Assembly: GCF_009687865.1 (NCBI RefSeq)
Contig: NZ_BLAE01000032.1
Coordinates: forward strand, 62,001-126,000
Direction: 5' to 3'
DNA length: 64,000 bases
Source of the DNA: Acrocarpospora macrocephala
Lineage (GTDB): Bacteria > Actinomycetota > Actinomycetes > Streptosporangiales > Streptosporangiaceae
Position 1 is the stretch's first letter; every line of letters begins with the position of its first letter. The translations under genes and the position numbers were made by a program. This document shows, one piece after another, positions 52,118 to 61,224 of the stretch. The notes beneath the pieces were generated by a model that saw nothing but the letters and a program-made list of their open reading frames with translations, was not told where the DNA came from and ran no database searches.

Positions 52118-53004
52118 CGGGCATCCCTTCCTTCGAATCGGAGCTGCAGTGCCCGACCGACGGTGGCGATGCTGAGCACGGTGAGCGTGATCGCCAGTCC
52201 CGGGTAGACCCCGAGCAAGGGGGCCCGCTGCAAGTAGCCGCGCGCCTCGGCGAGCATGAGCCCCCACTCCGGTGCCGGCGGCTGCGGCCCGAGCCCGAGG
52301 AAACTCAGCGAGGCGCCTACGATGATCGTCTGGCCGAGGGTCATGGTCGCGTACACGAACAGCGGCGGCAGCACGTTGGGCACGATGTGGCGGAGGATCA
52401 CCGCGCGTGCCGGCAGTCCGAGGGAGACCGCGGCGGCGACATAGCCGGTGTTCTTGACCACCAGCGTCTGCCCCCGCACCAGTCGCGCGAACCCCGGGGC
52501 GATCCCCACGGCGACGGCCAGGGCGGCGTTCCGCTCGCCGGCGCCGAAGATGGCGATGACCAGGAGAACCATCAGCATGCTCGGGACCGACATGAACACG
52601 TCCGCCGATCGCATCGCGACCTCGTCGACCACCCGCCCGGACAAGCCCGCGGTCAACCCCCACACCAGTCCCGCGAGGAATCCGAGCCCGGTGGCGGTCA
52701 GCCCGAGCAGGAGCGAGATGCGGGCACCGTAAATCAGGCGGGAGAGCGTGTCGCGTCCCAGCCGGTCGGTGCCCAGCAGGTGCTCGGGGCTGGCGCCCTG
52801 CAGTGTGGCCGACAGATCGGTGACATCGGGGACGTGAACGCTGAGCAGGCCCGGCCAGGCCGCGGCCACGCCCACCAACAGCAGGAATACGCTCGCGCAC
52901 AGCAGCCCGCCCCGGCGCGCCCACTGTCCGGGCGCCGATCGCGGCGCGGCGGGGGTCGGTGGACACTCCGTACGGGAGGCTGTGGCCGGAAGCCGCGCGG
53001 TCAT
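52114..53004 (-). CDS. Peptide-type ABC importer permease (DppC-like)
   Basis: A 296-residue protein with an extended cytoplasmic N-terminus and the DppC pattern: EHLLGTDRLGRDTLSRLIYG, then the EAA loop region AAAVSLGLPARAVILRHIVPN and GASLSFLGLGPQPPAPEWG. ATG 53004 overlaps the DppB stop (ATGA). It forms the membrane channel with the next permease. Confidence 0.92.
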   Translation of the reverse strand: MTARLPATASRTECPPTPAAPRSAPGQWARRGGLLCASVFLLLVGVAAAWPGLLSVHVPDVTDLSATLQGASPEHLLGTDRLGRDTLSRLIYGARISLLLGLTATGLGFLAGLVWGLTAGLSGRVVDEVAMRSADVFMSVPSMLMVLLVIAIFGAGERNAALAVAVGIAPGFARLVRGQTLVVKNTGYVAAAVSLGLPARAVILRHIVPNVLPPLFVYATMTLGQTIIVGASLSFLGLGPQPPAPEWGLMLAEARGYLQRAPLLGVYPGLAITLTVLSIATVGRALQLRFEGRDAR

Positions 53005-53954
53005 GGCGTCGTCTCCCGCAGCCGAGGGTCCACGACCCGGTACAACGCGTCCACGATCACGTTGACGACCACGAACACCACGGCGGAGAGGATCACGACA
53101 CCGGCGACGACAGGGAAGTCGCGGCTGGTGACAGCGGTGACCAGCAACTGGCCGATGCCCGCCCGGGCGAATACGGTCTCCACGATCACAACGCCGCCCA
53201 GCAGCTCCGCCAGCGACCATCCCGACAGGGTGAGCACGGGGATCAGCGAGTGCCGCGCGACGTGACGCCACCGCAGTCGGCCGTGCGTGGCACCCCGGCT
53301 GAGCACCGTCGTCGCGAACGGCTGTTCCAAGGCACGCTCCAGCCCGTCCCGCATCACCTGGGCGAGTGCCGCGGCGATCGGCAGGGCCAGAGTCACCCAC
53401 GGCAGGACCAGCGAGGCGATCCCGTCGTTCCCGATGGCCGGGAAGATCCGCAGCTCGAACGAGAACACCGTCAGAGCGAGGATGCCCACCCATGCGCTTG
53501 GCGTGGAGAGGAGCACGAGCTCGACGGTCGAGGTGACGGCGCGCCCGCGAGGGCGCGCCGCGGTGGAGGTGGCGAGCACGACCGCCAGGACGAAGCCCAG
53601 CACCGCCGCGCCCAGCGCGAGAACCACCGTGGACCCCAGCTGCGACCAGATCAGCTCCGCCACCGGCGCGCCCCGCTGATAGGAGGTCCCCAGATCACCA
53701 TGGATCAGCCGGGCCAGGAAGTCGCCGTACTGCGCGATCAGGGGACGGTCCAGCCCGTACTCCCGGGTGATCGCCGCCAACACCTCGGGTGTGGCGCCGC
53801 CGAGGGATCCGCCGCCGACGATCAGCGTCGCCTTGTCGCCCGGCAGTAGTTGCATGCCGATGAACGTCACCGTCGCCGCGCCCCAGACCACGACGATCCC
53901 GAGCAATCCTCGGCGAATCCACCATCTGGCCTGCGGCGTTGTGCGCTCATTCAC
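53001..53954 (-). CDS. Peptide-type ABC importer permease (DppB-like)
   Basis: A 317-residue permease: first TM GLLGIVVVWGAATVTFIGMQLLPGD, then YGLDRPLIAQYGDFLARLIHGDLGTSY, and the EAA loop TTVLSRGATHGRLRWRHVARHSLIP followed by LLGGVVIVETVFARAGIGQLL. GTG 53954 overlaps the SBP stop (GTGA). It is typical of the first permease of Dpp/Opp/Nik systems. Confidence 0.92.
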   Translation of the reverse strand: MNERTTPQARWWIRRGLLGIVVVWGAATVTFIGMQLLPGDKATLIVGGGSLGGATPEVLAAITREYGLDRPLIAQYGDFLARLIHGDLGTSYQRGAPVAELIWSQLGSTVVLALGAAVLGFVLAVVLATSTAARPRGRAVTSTVELVLLSTPSAWVGILALTVFSFELRIFPAIGNDGIASLVLPWVTLALPIAAALAQVMRDGLERALEQPFATTVLSRGATHGRLRWRHVARHSLIPVLTLSGWSLAELLGGVVIVETVFARAGIGQLLVTAVTSRDFPVVAGVVILSAVVFVVVNVIVDALYRVVDPRLRETTP

Positions 53955-55576
53955 TCGCTCAGCCACGCGTCGTACAGCAGCGGCTGGGCTGTCGCACCGA
54001 AAGTCACGCCGTGCAGTGCATCGGAGGCGCCGAGGATGTACTGGTAGACGAAGATCGGCAGCACATGGGCGTCGGCCAGCACCTTCTTCTGGACCTGCGC
54101 GTAGCTCTTGTCCGCGACATCCTGATCGTTCGTGGTCAGGCCCGCGTCGAGCCACTGATCCAGCTCGTCCGAGTTGACGCGGGAGAGGTTCCAGCCTCCG
54201 ACGGCGTAGCTTCGCTCGGAGTTGAAGGCGTCCCGCAGGACGTCCGGATCGGACCGGCTGATGTTGCCGTCCATGATGTCGTAGTCGCCGCTTTCCAGTC
54301 GCGAGATCACCGTGGCGACGTCGACGTTGGGACGCGTGATCTTGATCCCGACCTTCTTGGCGTCGGCCTGGACGGCCTCGGGGACTATCGTGTTCGCACC
54401 GAGGTATGAGGGCCAGACCAGCTCCAACTCCTGCCCGTCCTTGGTCCGGTAGCCATCGGCGTTGGTCTCGGTCCAGCCGGCCTCCTCCAGCAGGTGGACC
54501 GCTTTGTCAGGGTCGTAGCCCTGCAAGGAATTGGCTGCGGAGGCGTCGTAGCTGGCCGTCGCCGGGCCGAGCACATTGGTCGCGACCTCGTAGGTCCCGA
54601 AATACACGTTCTTCACGATCGCCGGGACGTCGGTCGCGGCCTGGAGCGCCTGTCGGATCCGCAGACCGCTCGTGAGTCCGCGCGAGGAGTTGAAGAAGAG
54701 GCTGTAGTTGACGCCCGGCACCGACGCCGTCAACACCTGGAATCCGGCCGTTGAGGTCAGCGTCTCCACGTCGGCGGCGGGGACGGCCGCGATCGCCTGC
54801 GCTTCCCCGTTGGTCAGCGCCCCGTACCGGGTCGCGTCCTCGGTGACCAGGTCGAAGCGCAACTGTTCCAGGTAGGCGGGACCCTCGTGTGCCGCGCCGG
54901 TCGGCGGGGAGCTGTAATCCGGATTGCGATCCAGCACCAGCATCTTCTGCTGGTCCCAGGACACGTACGAGAACGGCCCCGTGCCGACCGGCTTATAGTC
55001 CGCGGCAGGCAGCGCCAGCTGCGCGGGACTCTGGATTGCAAGCTCAGTCCCCGACAGCGTCTCGAGAAAAGGCCGGAACGGCTGCGACAGCGTCACCTCG
55101 ACGGTCAGGTCGTCGATCACCCTCGAGTGGTCGTAGATTCCGAGAAGTATGGTGTTCTGCGACTTGGTCTCAGGATCGACGATGTGATCAAGGGCCGCCT
55201 TCACCGCCTCGGCTGTAAACGGGGTCCCGTCATGGAACTTGACCCCGTCTTTCAGCTCGAACGTGTAGACCGTCCCGTCCTCCGAGATGGTCCAGGAGGT
55301 GGCAAGCCACGGCTTGAACGTGCCCGGCTCGGTCTGCACCACGAGCGAGTCGAAGATGTTCCGGGTCATCAGCGCCGTCGCGTTACCTGGGCTCACCGCC
55401 GGGTCGAGGGTGATCGTGGCCTGGTTGATCAGATAGGTCAGCGTGCCGCCCTTGACAGGCTCCCCGTCCGTCGGCTCCGTCCCTGGCGAGGAGGTACAGG
55501 CCGCCAACGGCGCAATGAGGGCGACTCCCACTGCAGCCGAGGCCGCTATCTGGCGAACACTCCGGTGTCGGAACAC
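53951..55576 (-). CDS. ABC substrate-binding lipoprotein, SBP family 5
   Basis: About 541 residues. Signal peptide and lipobox LIAPLAAC (Cys near residue 24), then the SBP_bac_5 fold: GGTLTYLINQATITLDP, LATSWTISEDGTVYTFELKDGVKFHDGTPF, KPVGTGPFSYVSWDQQKMLVLDRNPDY. GTG 55576 was chosen because it is conserved, with GAGGAG ten bases upstream, in the duplicated copy at 57494; a GTG nine bases earlier is GCG there. It captures the operon's substrate outside the cell. Confidence 0.92.
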   Translation of the reverse strand: MFRHRSVRQIAASAAVGVALIAPLAACTSSPGTEPTDGEPVKGGTLTYLINQATITLDPAVSPGNATALMTRNIFDSLVVQTEPGTFKPWLATSWTISEDGTVYTFELKDGVKFHDGTPFTAEAVKAALDHIVDPETKSQNTILLGIYDHSRVIDDLTVEVTLSQPFRPFLETLSGTELAIQSPAQLALPAADYKPVGTGPFSYVSWDQQKMLVLDRNPDYSSPPTGAAHEGPAYLEQLRFDLVTEDATRYGALTNGEAQAIAAVPAADVETLTSTAGFQVLTASVPGVNYSLFFNSSRGLTSGLRIRQALQAATDVPAIVKNVYFGTYEVATNVLGPATASYDASAANSLQGYDPDKAVHLLEEAGWTETNADGYRTKDGQELELVWPSYLGANTIVPEAVQADAKKVGIKITRPNVDVATVISRLESGDYDIMDGNISRSDPDVLRDAFNSERSYAVGGWNLSRVNSDELDQWLDAGLTTNDQDVADKSYAQVQKKVLADAHVLPIFVYQYILGASDALHGVTFGATAQPLLYDAWLSE

Positions 55577-55683
55577 GGACCACACACTCCTCTGTTCGGG
55601 GCGACGGGCACGACGAGGCCGCCGCCGACGGCGCGACCTTCACCCGTGAGCGGGTCGATCGTCCGATGGCACAGCCCCATAAT

Positions 55684-55720
55684 GGGGACTATCCCCACAT
55701 ATTAGGTGGGGATAGTCCCC
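55684..55720. promoter_or_regulatory. Double TetR operator: perfect 15-bp inverted repeat
   Basis: Arms GGGGACTATCCCCAC (55684-55698) and GTGGGGATAGTCCCC (55706-55720) flank seven bases. Each arm itself contains the smaller palindrome GGGGA-N3-TCCCC, so two dimers could bind. It lies between the divergent SBP (55576) and TetR (55794) starts. Confidence 0.75.
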
Positions 55721-55732
55721 ACATATCGAGCC

Positions 55733-55756
55733 GTCCACATTGTGGACAGGTAGACT
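55733..55756 (+). promoter_or_regulatory. Palindrome GTCCACATTGTGGAC and -10 TAGACT before tetR
   Basis: A perfect palindrome of seven-base arms (55733-55747) is followed by TAGACT (55751-55756), a fair -10 about 40 bases before the TetR ATG. Both elements are kept in the duplicate copy, with one mismatch in the palindrome. Confidence 0.5.
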
Positions 55757-55793
55757 GCCGGGGACCCAACGGGCCGCGTGACACGGAGACGTC

Positions 55794-56366
55794 ATGACCA
55801 CCAAGACGGCGGTAACGCGTCCGCGCCGTGCCGACGCGCGCCGCAACCGCGAACGCTTGGTCGCCGCGGCCGCCACGGTGTTCGCCGAGGAGGGCGCGAA
55901 TGCACCGCTCGACAAGATCGCCCGCGCCGCCGGCATCGGCAACGCCACGATGTACCGCCACTTCCCCACACGGGAAGCGCTACTAGAGGCAGTCCTGCAC
56001 GACGTCTACCGTGAACTGATCGCTCTAGCCGAACAGCTCTCCACCGTGACGCCCGCGATCGACGCGGTCGACCGATGGCTACGAGCCTTCATCAACTACT
56101 CGCAGACCTACCTCGATCTGCCCGAGCCGATCATCGCCGCCGCGTACGACGAGACCTCCGCGCTGTACGCCTCGTGCAAGGCAATGCGTTCCGTGGCCAC
56201 TCGCCTGATCGGGCGGGCGCAGGAGGACGGCACGCTACGCGCCGACATCGACATCCTCGACCTGTGCGCGCAGGCGAGCGGGATCGCCTGGGCCACGCAG
56301 CGATCACCGGACAGGGAGCAGGTCACGCGGATGCTCGCCATGCTGATCAACGGGCTCCGCGCGTAG
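55794..56366 (+). CDS. TetR-family transcriptional regulator
   Basis: A 190-residue regulator. The N-terminal helix-turn-helix is NRERLVAAAATVFAEEGANA plus IARAAGIGNATMYRHFPTRE (about 18-60); the C-terminal helical domain resembles TetR_C SbtR-like proteins (YRELIALAEQLS, IIAAAYDETSALYASC). It is divergent from the ABC/LLM operon and separated from it by repeated GGGGA-N3-TCCCC palindromes, so it is very probably that operon's repressor. Confidence 0.9.
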   Translation: MTTKTAVTRPRRADARRNRERLVAAAATVFAEEGANAPLDKIARAAGIGNATMYRHFPTREALLEAVLHDVYRELIALAEQLSTVTPAIDAVDRWLRAFINYSQTYLDLPEPIIAAAYDETSALYASCKAMRSVATRLIGRAQEDGTLRADIDILDLCAQASGIAWATQRSPDREQVTRMLAMLINGLRA

Positions 56367-56574
56367 AGACACCCCCGCAGGTGGCGAGCGCGACACACGA
56401 CGGATCGTCCGCGCCGATGCCGACGGACAGGCCGTTCGGGTAGCTATCGCTGCACCCCTTCCGCCGACATCCCCGTCGATCACCCTGTCGCCAACACGAC
56501 TGCCGTAGAACCAACGCACGCGTGCGGCCCGCCTTCGAAGCCGCGGCCCCGGGATCGTGCTGCGAGCCCGTGGC

Positions 56575-57084
56575 TCAGCTCCTCCTGTGTGATCCGAAGG
56601 TGCGTTGCCAGTAGGTCAGCGGAGCCTCCTCAGTGGCATCCGCCGCGTTGACCGCACCAAGCACCAACGTGTGGTCGCCGGCGATCACGAACCGCGTGAC
56701 CGAGACCGCTACCCACGCCTGCCGCTCAGACAAGGCCGGCGCACCGTCTTCAATCGTCCACGCCACGCCCTCGAATCTGCGCACGCCCTTCTGCGCGAAG
56801 CGGCGAGCGATCTGATCTTGATGCGACGCCAGGACATTGATCCCCAACGTCGACCCGACGCGGAGCCTCGACAGCAGATCGGACTTGCTGTCGAGGGATA
56901 CCAGCATCATCGGCGGCGTCATGGACAAGGACATGAACGCGCTCACGGTCGTCCCGTGCGCGTCTCCTTCGGTGAGCACGGTGACGACCGAGACCGCCGC
57001 AGCGACGTTGGCCATCGCCGCGCGGAACGACTCCTCGAGGGCCTCGTCGCAACACCCTGACGCTGCGGAGCAAACGGGCCTCAT
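56575..57084 (-). CDS. Flavin reductase (HpaC/flavin-reductase-like domain)
   Basis: A 169-residue FMN-binding split-barrel reductase: AAAVSVVTVLTEGDAHGTTVSAFMSLSMTPPMMLVSLD, shown in parts (GTTVSAFMSLSMTPP is the hallmark), then LGINVLASHQDQIARRFA and the end GDHTLVLGAVNAADATEEAPLTYWQ. ATG 57084 overlaps the stop of the LLM remnant (ATGA), as in an original LLM-reductase operon. It makes reduced FMN for LLM monooxygenases. It survives intact next to a wrecked partner and may now serve the two LLM enzymes at 47948-50274. Its own transcription may come from the duplicated promoter region. Confidence 0.88.
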   Translation of the reverse strand: MRPVCSAASGCCDEALEESFRAAMANVAAAVSVVTVLTEGDAHGTTVSAFMSLSMTPPMMLVSLDSKSDLLSRLRVGSTLGINVLASHQDQIARRFAQKGVRRFEGVAWTIEDGAPALSERQAWVAVSVTRFVIAGDHTLVLGAVNAADATEEAPLTYWQRTFGSHRRS

Positions 57085-57494
57085 CCTCGCTTGGCCCATT
57101 CGGCGGCAATGAGCTCGTACGACCGCACTCGGGCGGCGTGATCGTGAGTAACGGTGGTGATTGCGATCTCACTGGCGTCCGTTGCGTCGCGAAGTCGCTC
57201 GAGTTGGTCCGCGACCGTGACCGGTGAACCAACGGATTGAGTTCTCACGCGGTCGGTCACCAGGGCGCGAGCATCTTCAGTCCAAGCGAAGGCCACGATC
57301 TCCTCGGCCGTGGGGAACGGAATAGCGCCCTCGCCGCGACGGATGCTTCGAACCCAGGCAGGGTAGCCCGCCACGAGCTCGCGGGCCTCTTCGTCGGTTT
57401 CGGCCACGACCGCATCGACCGACACCGCGACGTAGGGTTCAGGAAGTTCTGCAGCCGAGGCCGCTATCTGCTGAATACTCCGGTGTCGGAACAC
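57081..57494 (-). pseudogene. Chimeric remnant: SBP signal start fused to LLM monooxygenase C-terminus
   Basis: The first residues from GTG 57494 (VFRHRSIQQIAASAA) nearly equal the SBP start at 55576 (VFRHRSVRQIAASAA). The frame then switches to the C-terminal part of an LLM monooxygenase (YVAVSVDAVVAETDEEAREL, QSVGSPVTVADQLERLRDAT, ITTVTHDHAARVRSYELIA). Everything between the SBP start and the LLM end is missing, which implies an internal deletion in a paralogous operon. The fused frame stays open, so a 137-residue secreted fragment could be made, but enzymatic function is impossible. Confidence 0.85.
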
Positions 57495-57692
57495 GGACCA
57501 CGCACTCCTCTGTTTGGGCGACAGGCAGGACAAGGCCGCCGCCGGCGGCGCGACCTTCACCCGCGAGTGGATCGATCGTCCGATGGCGCTACCTCATAAC
57601 CGGGACTACCCCCACATACTAAACGGGGATAGTCCCCGTTTAATGGGAAGTCCACATTATGGACAGATAGACTGCCTGGCACCCAACGGGGC
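57449..57692. repeat. Duplicated regulatory region, copy B
   Basis: Diverged copy of 55531-55770: it keeps the SBP start and ribosome binding site, a GGGGATAGTCCCC operator, GTCCACATTATGGAC and TAGACTGCC. The divergent TetR gene that should follow is absent. Confidence 0.85.
57620..57642. promoter_or_regulatory. TetR-type operator in copy B
   Basis: Perfect 10-bp arms TAAACGGGGA and TCCCCGTTTA flank TAG. The core GGGGATAGTCCCC is identical to the one at 55708-55720, so the intact TetR could still control the surviving flavin reductase. A degraded second site (GGGACTACCCCC) lies at 57602-57613. Confidence 0.65.
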
Positions 57693-57826
57693 GATGCCGG
57701 GGCTGGGCGGGGTCCAGTGGCGTCGTTCAGGAGTGCGGGTGCGAGGGCTGGCTGTCCGATGAAGTGCGCGCCGTGACGGCGGGCTGCCCGGAGCGTGCAG
57801 CACAGAGGAGCGGCAGGCGGGGTCGG

Positions 57827-60501
57827 TCAGTCCTCGACGCGCAGTCCAGCCACGGCACGGCGTAGGACGTGTGTGCCGGGCGGGAGCTGCTGAGCTTGGG
57901 TGCCGCCGAGGGGGTGGAACTGTGCCTGTGCCCCGGTCGGGACGGTGACCCGGAACTCGACCTCGTCGCCGTCACGCGTCCATGCGCTCAGTACCTCGCC
58001 GTAGGGGGTCCGGATGGTTGCCTGAGCGGATGTGAGTCCTCCGCCGATCGACGGTGTCACGCCGATGATGCGGTATCCGGGTTCGATGGGGGTGATGCCG
58101 GCGATGTGCTCAGTGAGGAAGCGAGCGACCGCTCCGAGGGCGAAGTGGTTGTGGCTCATCTTCGCCTTGCCGGAGCGAGTGTAGCCCTCCCATGTCTCCC
58201 AAACGGTGGTCGCGCCGCGGCTGACCTGGTAGAGCCACGAGGGGTTCGTGTCCTGCATGAGCAGCTTCCAGGCGACGTCCGCGCGTCCTTCCGTGACGAG
58301 CACGTCCAGCAGGAGCGGCGTCGACAGGAAGCCGGTGCCCAGGTGCCCGCCGGCGCGGTCGATCAGTGTCAGCAGACGTTCGAGGGCCGCCGCACGCTCG
58401 GTCGGGTCGACGAGGCCGAAAGCGAGGGCGCGCACGTAGTCGTCCTGCCGGTCGGTGCCGATGCGTCCGTCGGCGGCAAGGAACGCCGCACGCCACGCCT
58501 CGCGCGTGCGGTCCGCGAGCTCTCGGAACCGCCGCTCCTCCTCCGATCGTCCGAGACATCGGCTATCCGGGAGAGGGTTCGTGCGGAGCGCTCGAAGTAT
58601 GCCGTCGCGACGACGGCGCCGCGCCTTCGGCCGTCGATGGCCGACAGGAAGGGGTTCTCACCGGGGCGTAGCCACTCGCCGAACTGGAAGCCGGTGTCGA
58701 CGATGTACCGCTCGATCTCGGGGCGTCCGGTTCCCTTCCGGCGGCGGGCACGGCTGGAGGCGCCTGCGGCGCGCCTCTCGCAATGCTCGACCCAGGCGAC
58801 CATCGAGTCGTACTGGTCGCGCAGCACCTGCACGTCTCCGTAGTACCGGTACAGGGTCCACGGGATCAGGACGCTCGCGTCGCTCCATCCCGCGGCGGTA
58901 CCGGCTGACTTGAGCTGCCCGCGCGGGCCGCCCGAGAACGTCGAGAACGACGACGGGATGACGACGGGGATCGTGCCGTCCACCGCCTGTTCGAGAGCGA
59001 GGCTGCGCAGGTAGCGCCGCAGGTAGGACTGCGCGCCCACGTAGGCGGTGGCCGTCGGCGCGAACACCTGGATGTCCCCGGTCCACTCGGACCGTTCCCG
59101 CGTCGGGCCATCGGTGGAGGTGTCCATGAAGTTCGACCGCAGGGACCATCCGACGTTGCTCCACAGCTGGTTCAGCCGCGCGTCGGAGCTGTGGAACTGC
59201 CCGGTCTGCTCCAGATCGGAGGAGATCACGATCCCGCGCACGTCCTCAGACGCGAGGCCAGCGTCCAAGCCCTCGACGGACACGTAGCGGAAGCCGTGGA
59301 TCGTGAACCACGGCTGCCAGAACGCGTCATCACCGTCCAGGATTACGACATCACGCTGGTACCACCGGCCGACGGGGAAAGGGTGGATGTAATCGAGGTC
59401 GAGCTCACCGTCCGGGCGCTCGATCTCCGAGTGCGTCAGCCTCACCCGGGCGCCCGCCGGCCCGCGGAGCCGGATGCGCACGACCCCGGCGAAGTTCTGA
59501 CCGAAGTCGACGACCTGCTTGCCCGACGGCAGGCGCCGGATGCGCTGCGGCGCCAACTCGCCGACCTGCTGGACGCGTTCGACGCTCTCAGCGACGAGCG
59601 TTCGCGGCTCGGAGAGGACCTCGACGGGCCGGAATCGGGCGGGATGCTCTGCGGAGCGCAGCCAGTCGTCGTCTGGGATCCGCAGGTCGACGCGCTCGCC
59701 GGTCTTCGGGTCGGCGCTCGTGATGCGCCCGCCGGCGGCGCGCCATGTGCCGTCGCTGGCGGTCACCTGTGTCGTGCCGTCCGCCAGCTCCAGGTGCACC
59801 TGGAGGAGACCGGCGAGCCGGTCGCCGTACACCGCGCGGTGGTTCTCGAAGCCGAGCGAGCCCCGGAAACGGCCGTCGCCGAGCGCGAGGGCGACGACGT
59901 TCGCCCCACGGGCGAAGGCGCTGGTCACGTCGTAGGTCACGTACTCGACCTCGTGGTCGAACGGCGTCCAACGAGGCACCAGCGCCGTCCCGGTGATGTC
60001 GTGTCCGTTGACGAAGAGCCGATGCCATCCCAGCGACGACACGTACGCGCGGGCCCGGACGACGTCCGCGGGCAGCTGCGCCACCCCCCGCAGGTACATG
60101 GCCGCCGGGTCCTTCTCAGCGGGCCGGGCCGGGTCGGTCACCCACGCTGCCGACCAGTCCGACGTCTGCAGCAGACCCGTCTCGAAGCGCGCCGGCTCGC
60201 TCCACGGACCTGGCTCGTCGTGCGACGCTTCCCAGACGCGCACCCGCCATGTGTAAGCGGCACCGGACTCCAACTCGTCGCCACCGTACGACACGCCCGA
60301 ACGCTCGGCACCCTCGACTCGACCGGTCTCCCACACCCGCCGTCCCGTCGCGACGTCGGGCCCCTCGGTGACCTGCACTTCCCACGCCACCTGATCGGCG
60401 GCGACCGCGGGGAGGCGCCAGCCGAACTCGGGCGTGCGCGCATCCATGCCGAGCGGTGCGTGGCGGCCGTTCACGCGAAGGTCCATCGGTGATGCAGGCA
60501 T
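57827..60501 (-). pseudogene. Alpha-L-rhamnosidase (GH78), frameshifted
   Basis: A gene for about 890 residues. The N-terminal two thirds (LRVNGRHAPLGMDARTPEFGWRL; AYVSSLGWHRLFVNGHDI; GRWYQRDVVILDGDDAFWQPWFTIHGFRYVSVEG; STDGPTRERSEWTGDIQVFAPTA) match GH78. At about 58553-58558 the frame is lost; the other frame continues directly with EEERRFRELADRTREAWRAAFLAADG and the GH78 end (KMSHNHFALGAVARFLTEHIAGI, IRTPYGEVLSAW). One missing base (GTCTC for an expected GTCCTC) explains it. ATG 60501 has GGGAG upstream. It would release L-rhamnose; as read it gives two truncated products. Confidence 0.85.
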
Positions 60502-60517
60502 GAGACTCCCGTTCCTC

Positions 60518-60559
60518 GTCGAAAAGACCGACGCCAAAGTATTTCACTTTCGACAATAC
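60518..60559. promoter_or_regulatory. Nested inverted repeats between GH78 and MarR genes
   Basis: GTCGAAA (60518-60524) pairs with TTTCGAC (60548-60554), and GTATT (60539-60543) pairs with AATAC (60555-60559). They lie in the AT-richer divergent promoter and are candidate MarR binding sites. Confidence 0.4.
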
Positions 60560-60647
60560 ATGCGGGTGGAGCGCGTCGCCATCGCCGCTGCCGCCGCGCC
60601 TTTCCGGCCCGGCTAGGCTGATGGCTCGATCCTCGAAAGGAGGGCCC

Positions 60648-61175
60648 GTGCCCCGACCCGCGCGAGCGCGGCTCGCCTCCCCGACGGACGCCGAGCTCGG
60701 CCCTGTCCGGCCCGTAGAGCAGGGCACGCTCCTCGCCTCGCTGTCCACGATCATCCACTGGGCCGACAGCCACGAGGTGCGGGCGGAGATGATGCACGCC
60801 GCCGGATTCCCGATCCCCGACGTGACGCTCTTCCTTGTCGTGAACCATCTGGCGCATCGCGGGGCACTTCGGCCCACCGAGTTGGCCCGTATGCTCGGGA
60901 CAGGGCCATCCAACGTCACCAAGATCACCCATCGCCTGCACGAGGCGGGACTGGTACTGCGCACCGCCGATCCCGACGACGACCGCAGCGTGCTGATCGC
61001 GCTGTCCCCAGTCGGCCGTGTGATCGGCCGACGCATTCTCGACCACGTCGCAGACCGCGTCGACGCCATCGTCGACACGTGGCCCGCCGACGAGCGCGAG
61101 GCGCTGCGGCGCATGCTCGCCCGACTTGCCGATGCGGCCATCGCCGACGGGTACCGCCCCGCACCTCACGCCTGA
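60648..61175 (+). CDS. MarR-family transcriptional regulator
   Basis: A 175-residue winged-helix regulator: DVTLFLVVNHLAHRGALRPTELARMLGTGPSNVTKITHRLHEAGLV in segments, then RTADPDDDRSVLIALSPVGR, the MarR wing. GTG 60648 was chosen because AAAGGAGG is ideally placed; an earlier ATG (60621) lacks a site. It is divergent from the rhamnosidase gene and probably its repressor. Confidence 0.9.
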   Translation: MPRPARARLASPTDAELGPVRPVEQGTLLASLSTIIHWADSHEVRAEMMHAAGFPIPDVTLFLVVNHLAHRGALRPTELARMLGTGPSNVTKITHRLHEAGLVLRTADPDDDRSVLIALSPVGRVIGRRILDHVADRVDAIVDTWPADEREALRRMLARLADAAIADGYRPAPHA

Positions 61176-61224
61176 ACACAACCGAGGAGTTCCCCTGGCC
61201 CTGACGGTTGGCCCTGACGTTCGG

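Larger units (their letters stand above)
55531..55770. repeat. Duplicated regulatory region, copy A (SBP start and TetR promoter)
   Basis: This stretch matches 57449-57692 almost throughout, beginning CTGCAGCCGAGGCCGCTATC and including the SBP start codon, GAGGAGTG, the GATCGATCGTCCGATGGC-like block, the operator palindromes and TAGACTGCC. It belongs to the intact operon. Confidence 0.85.
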
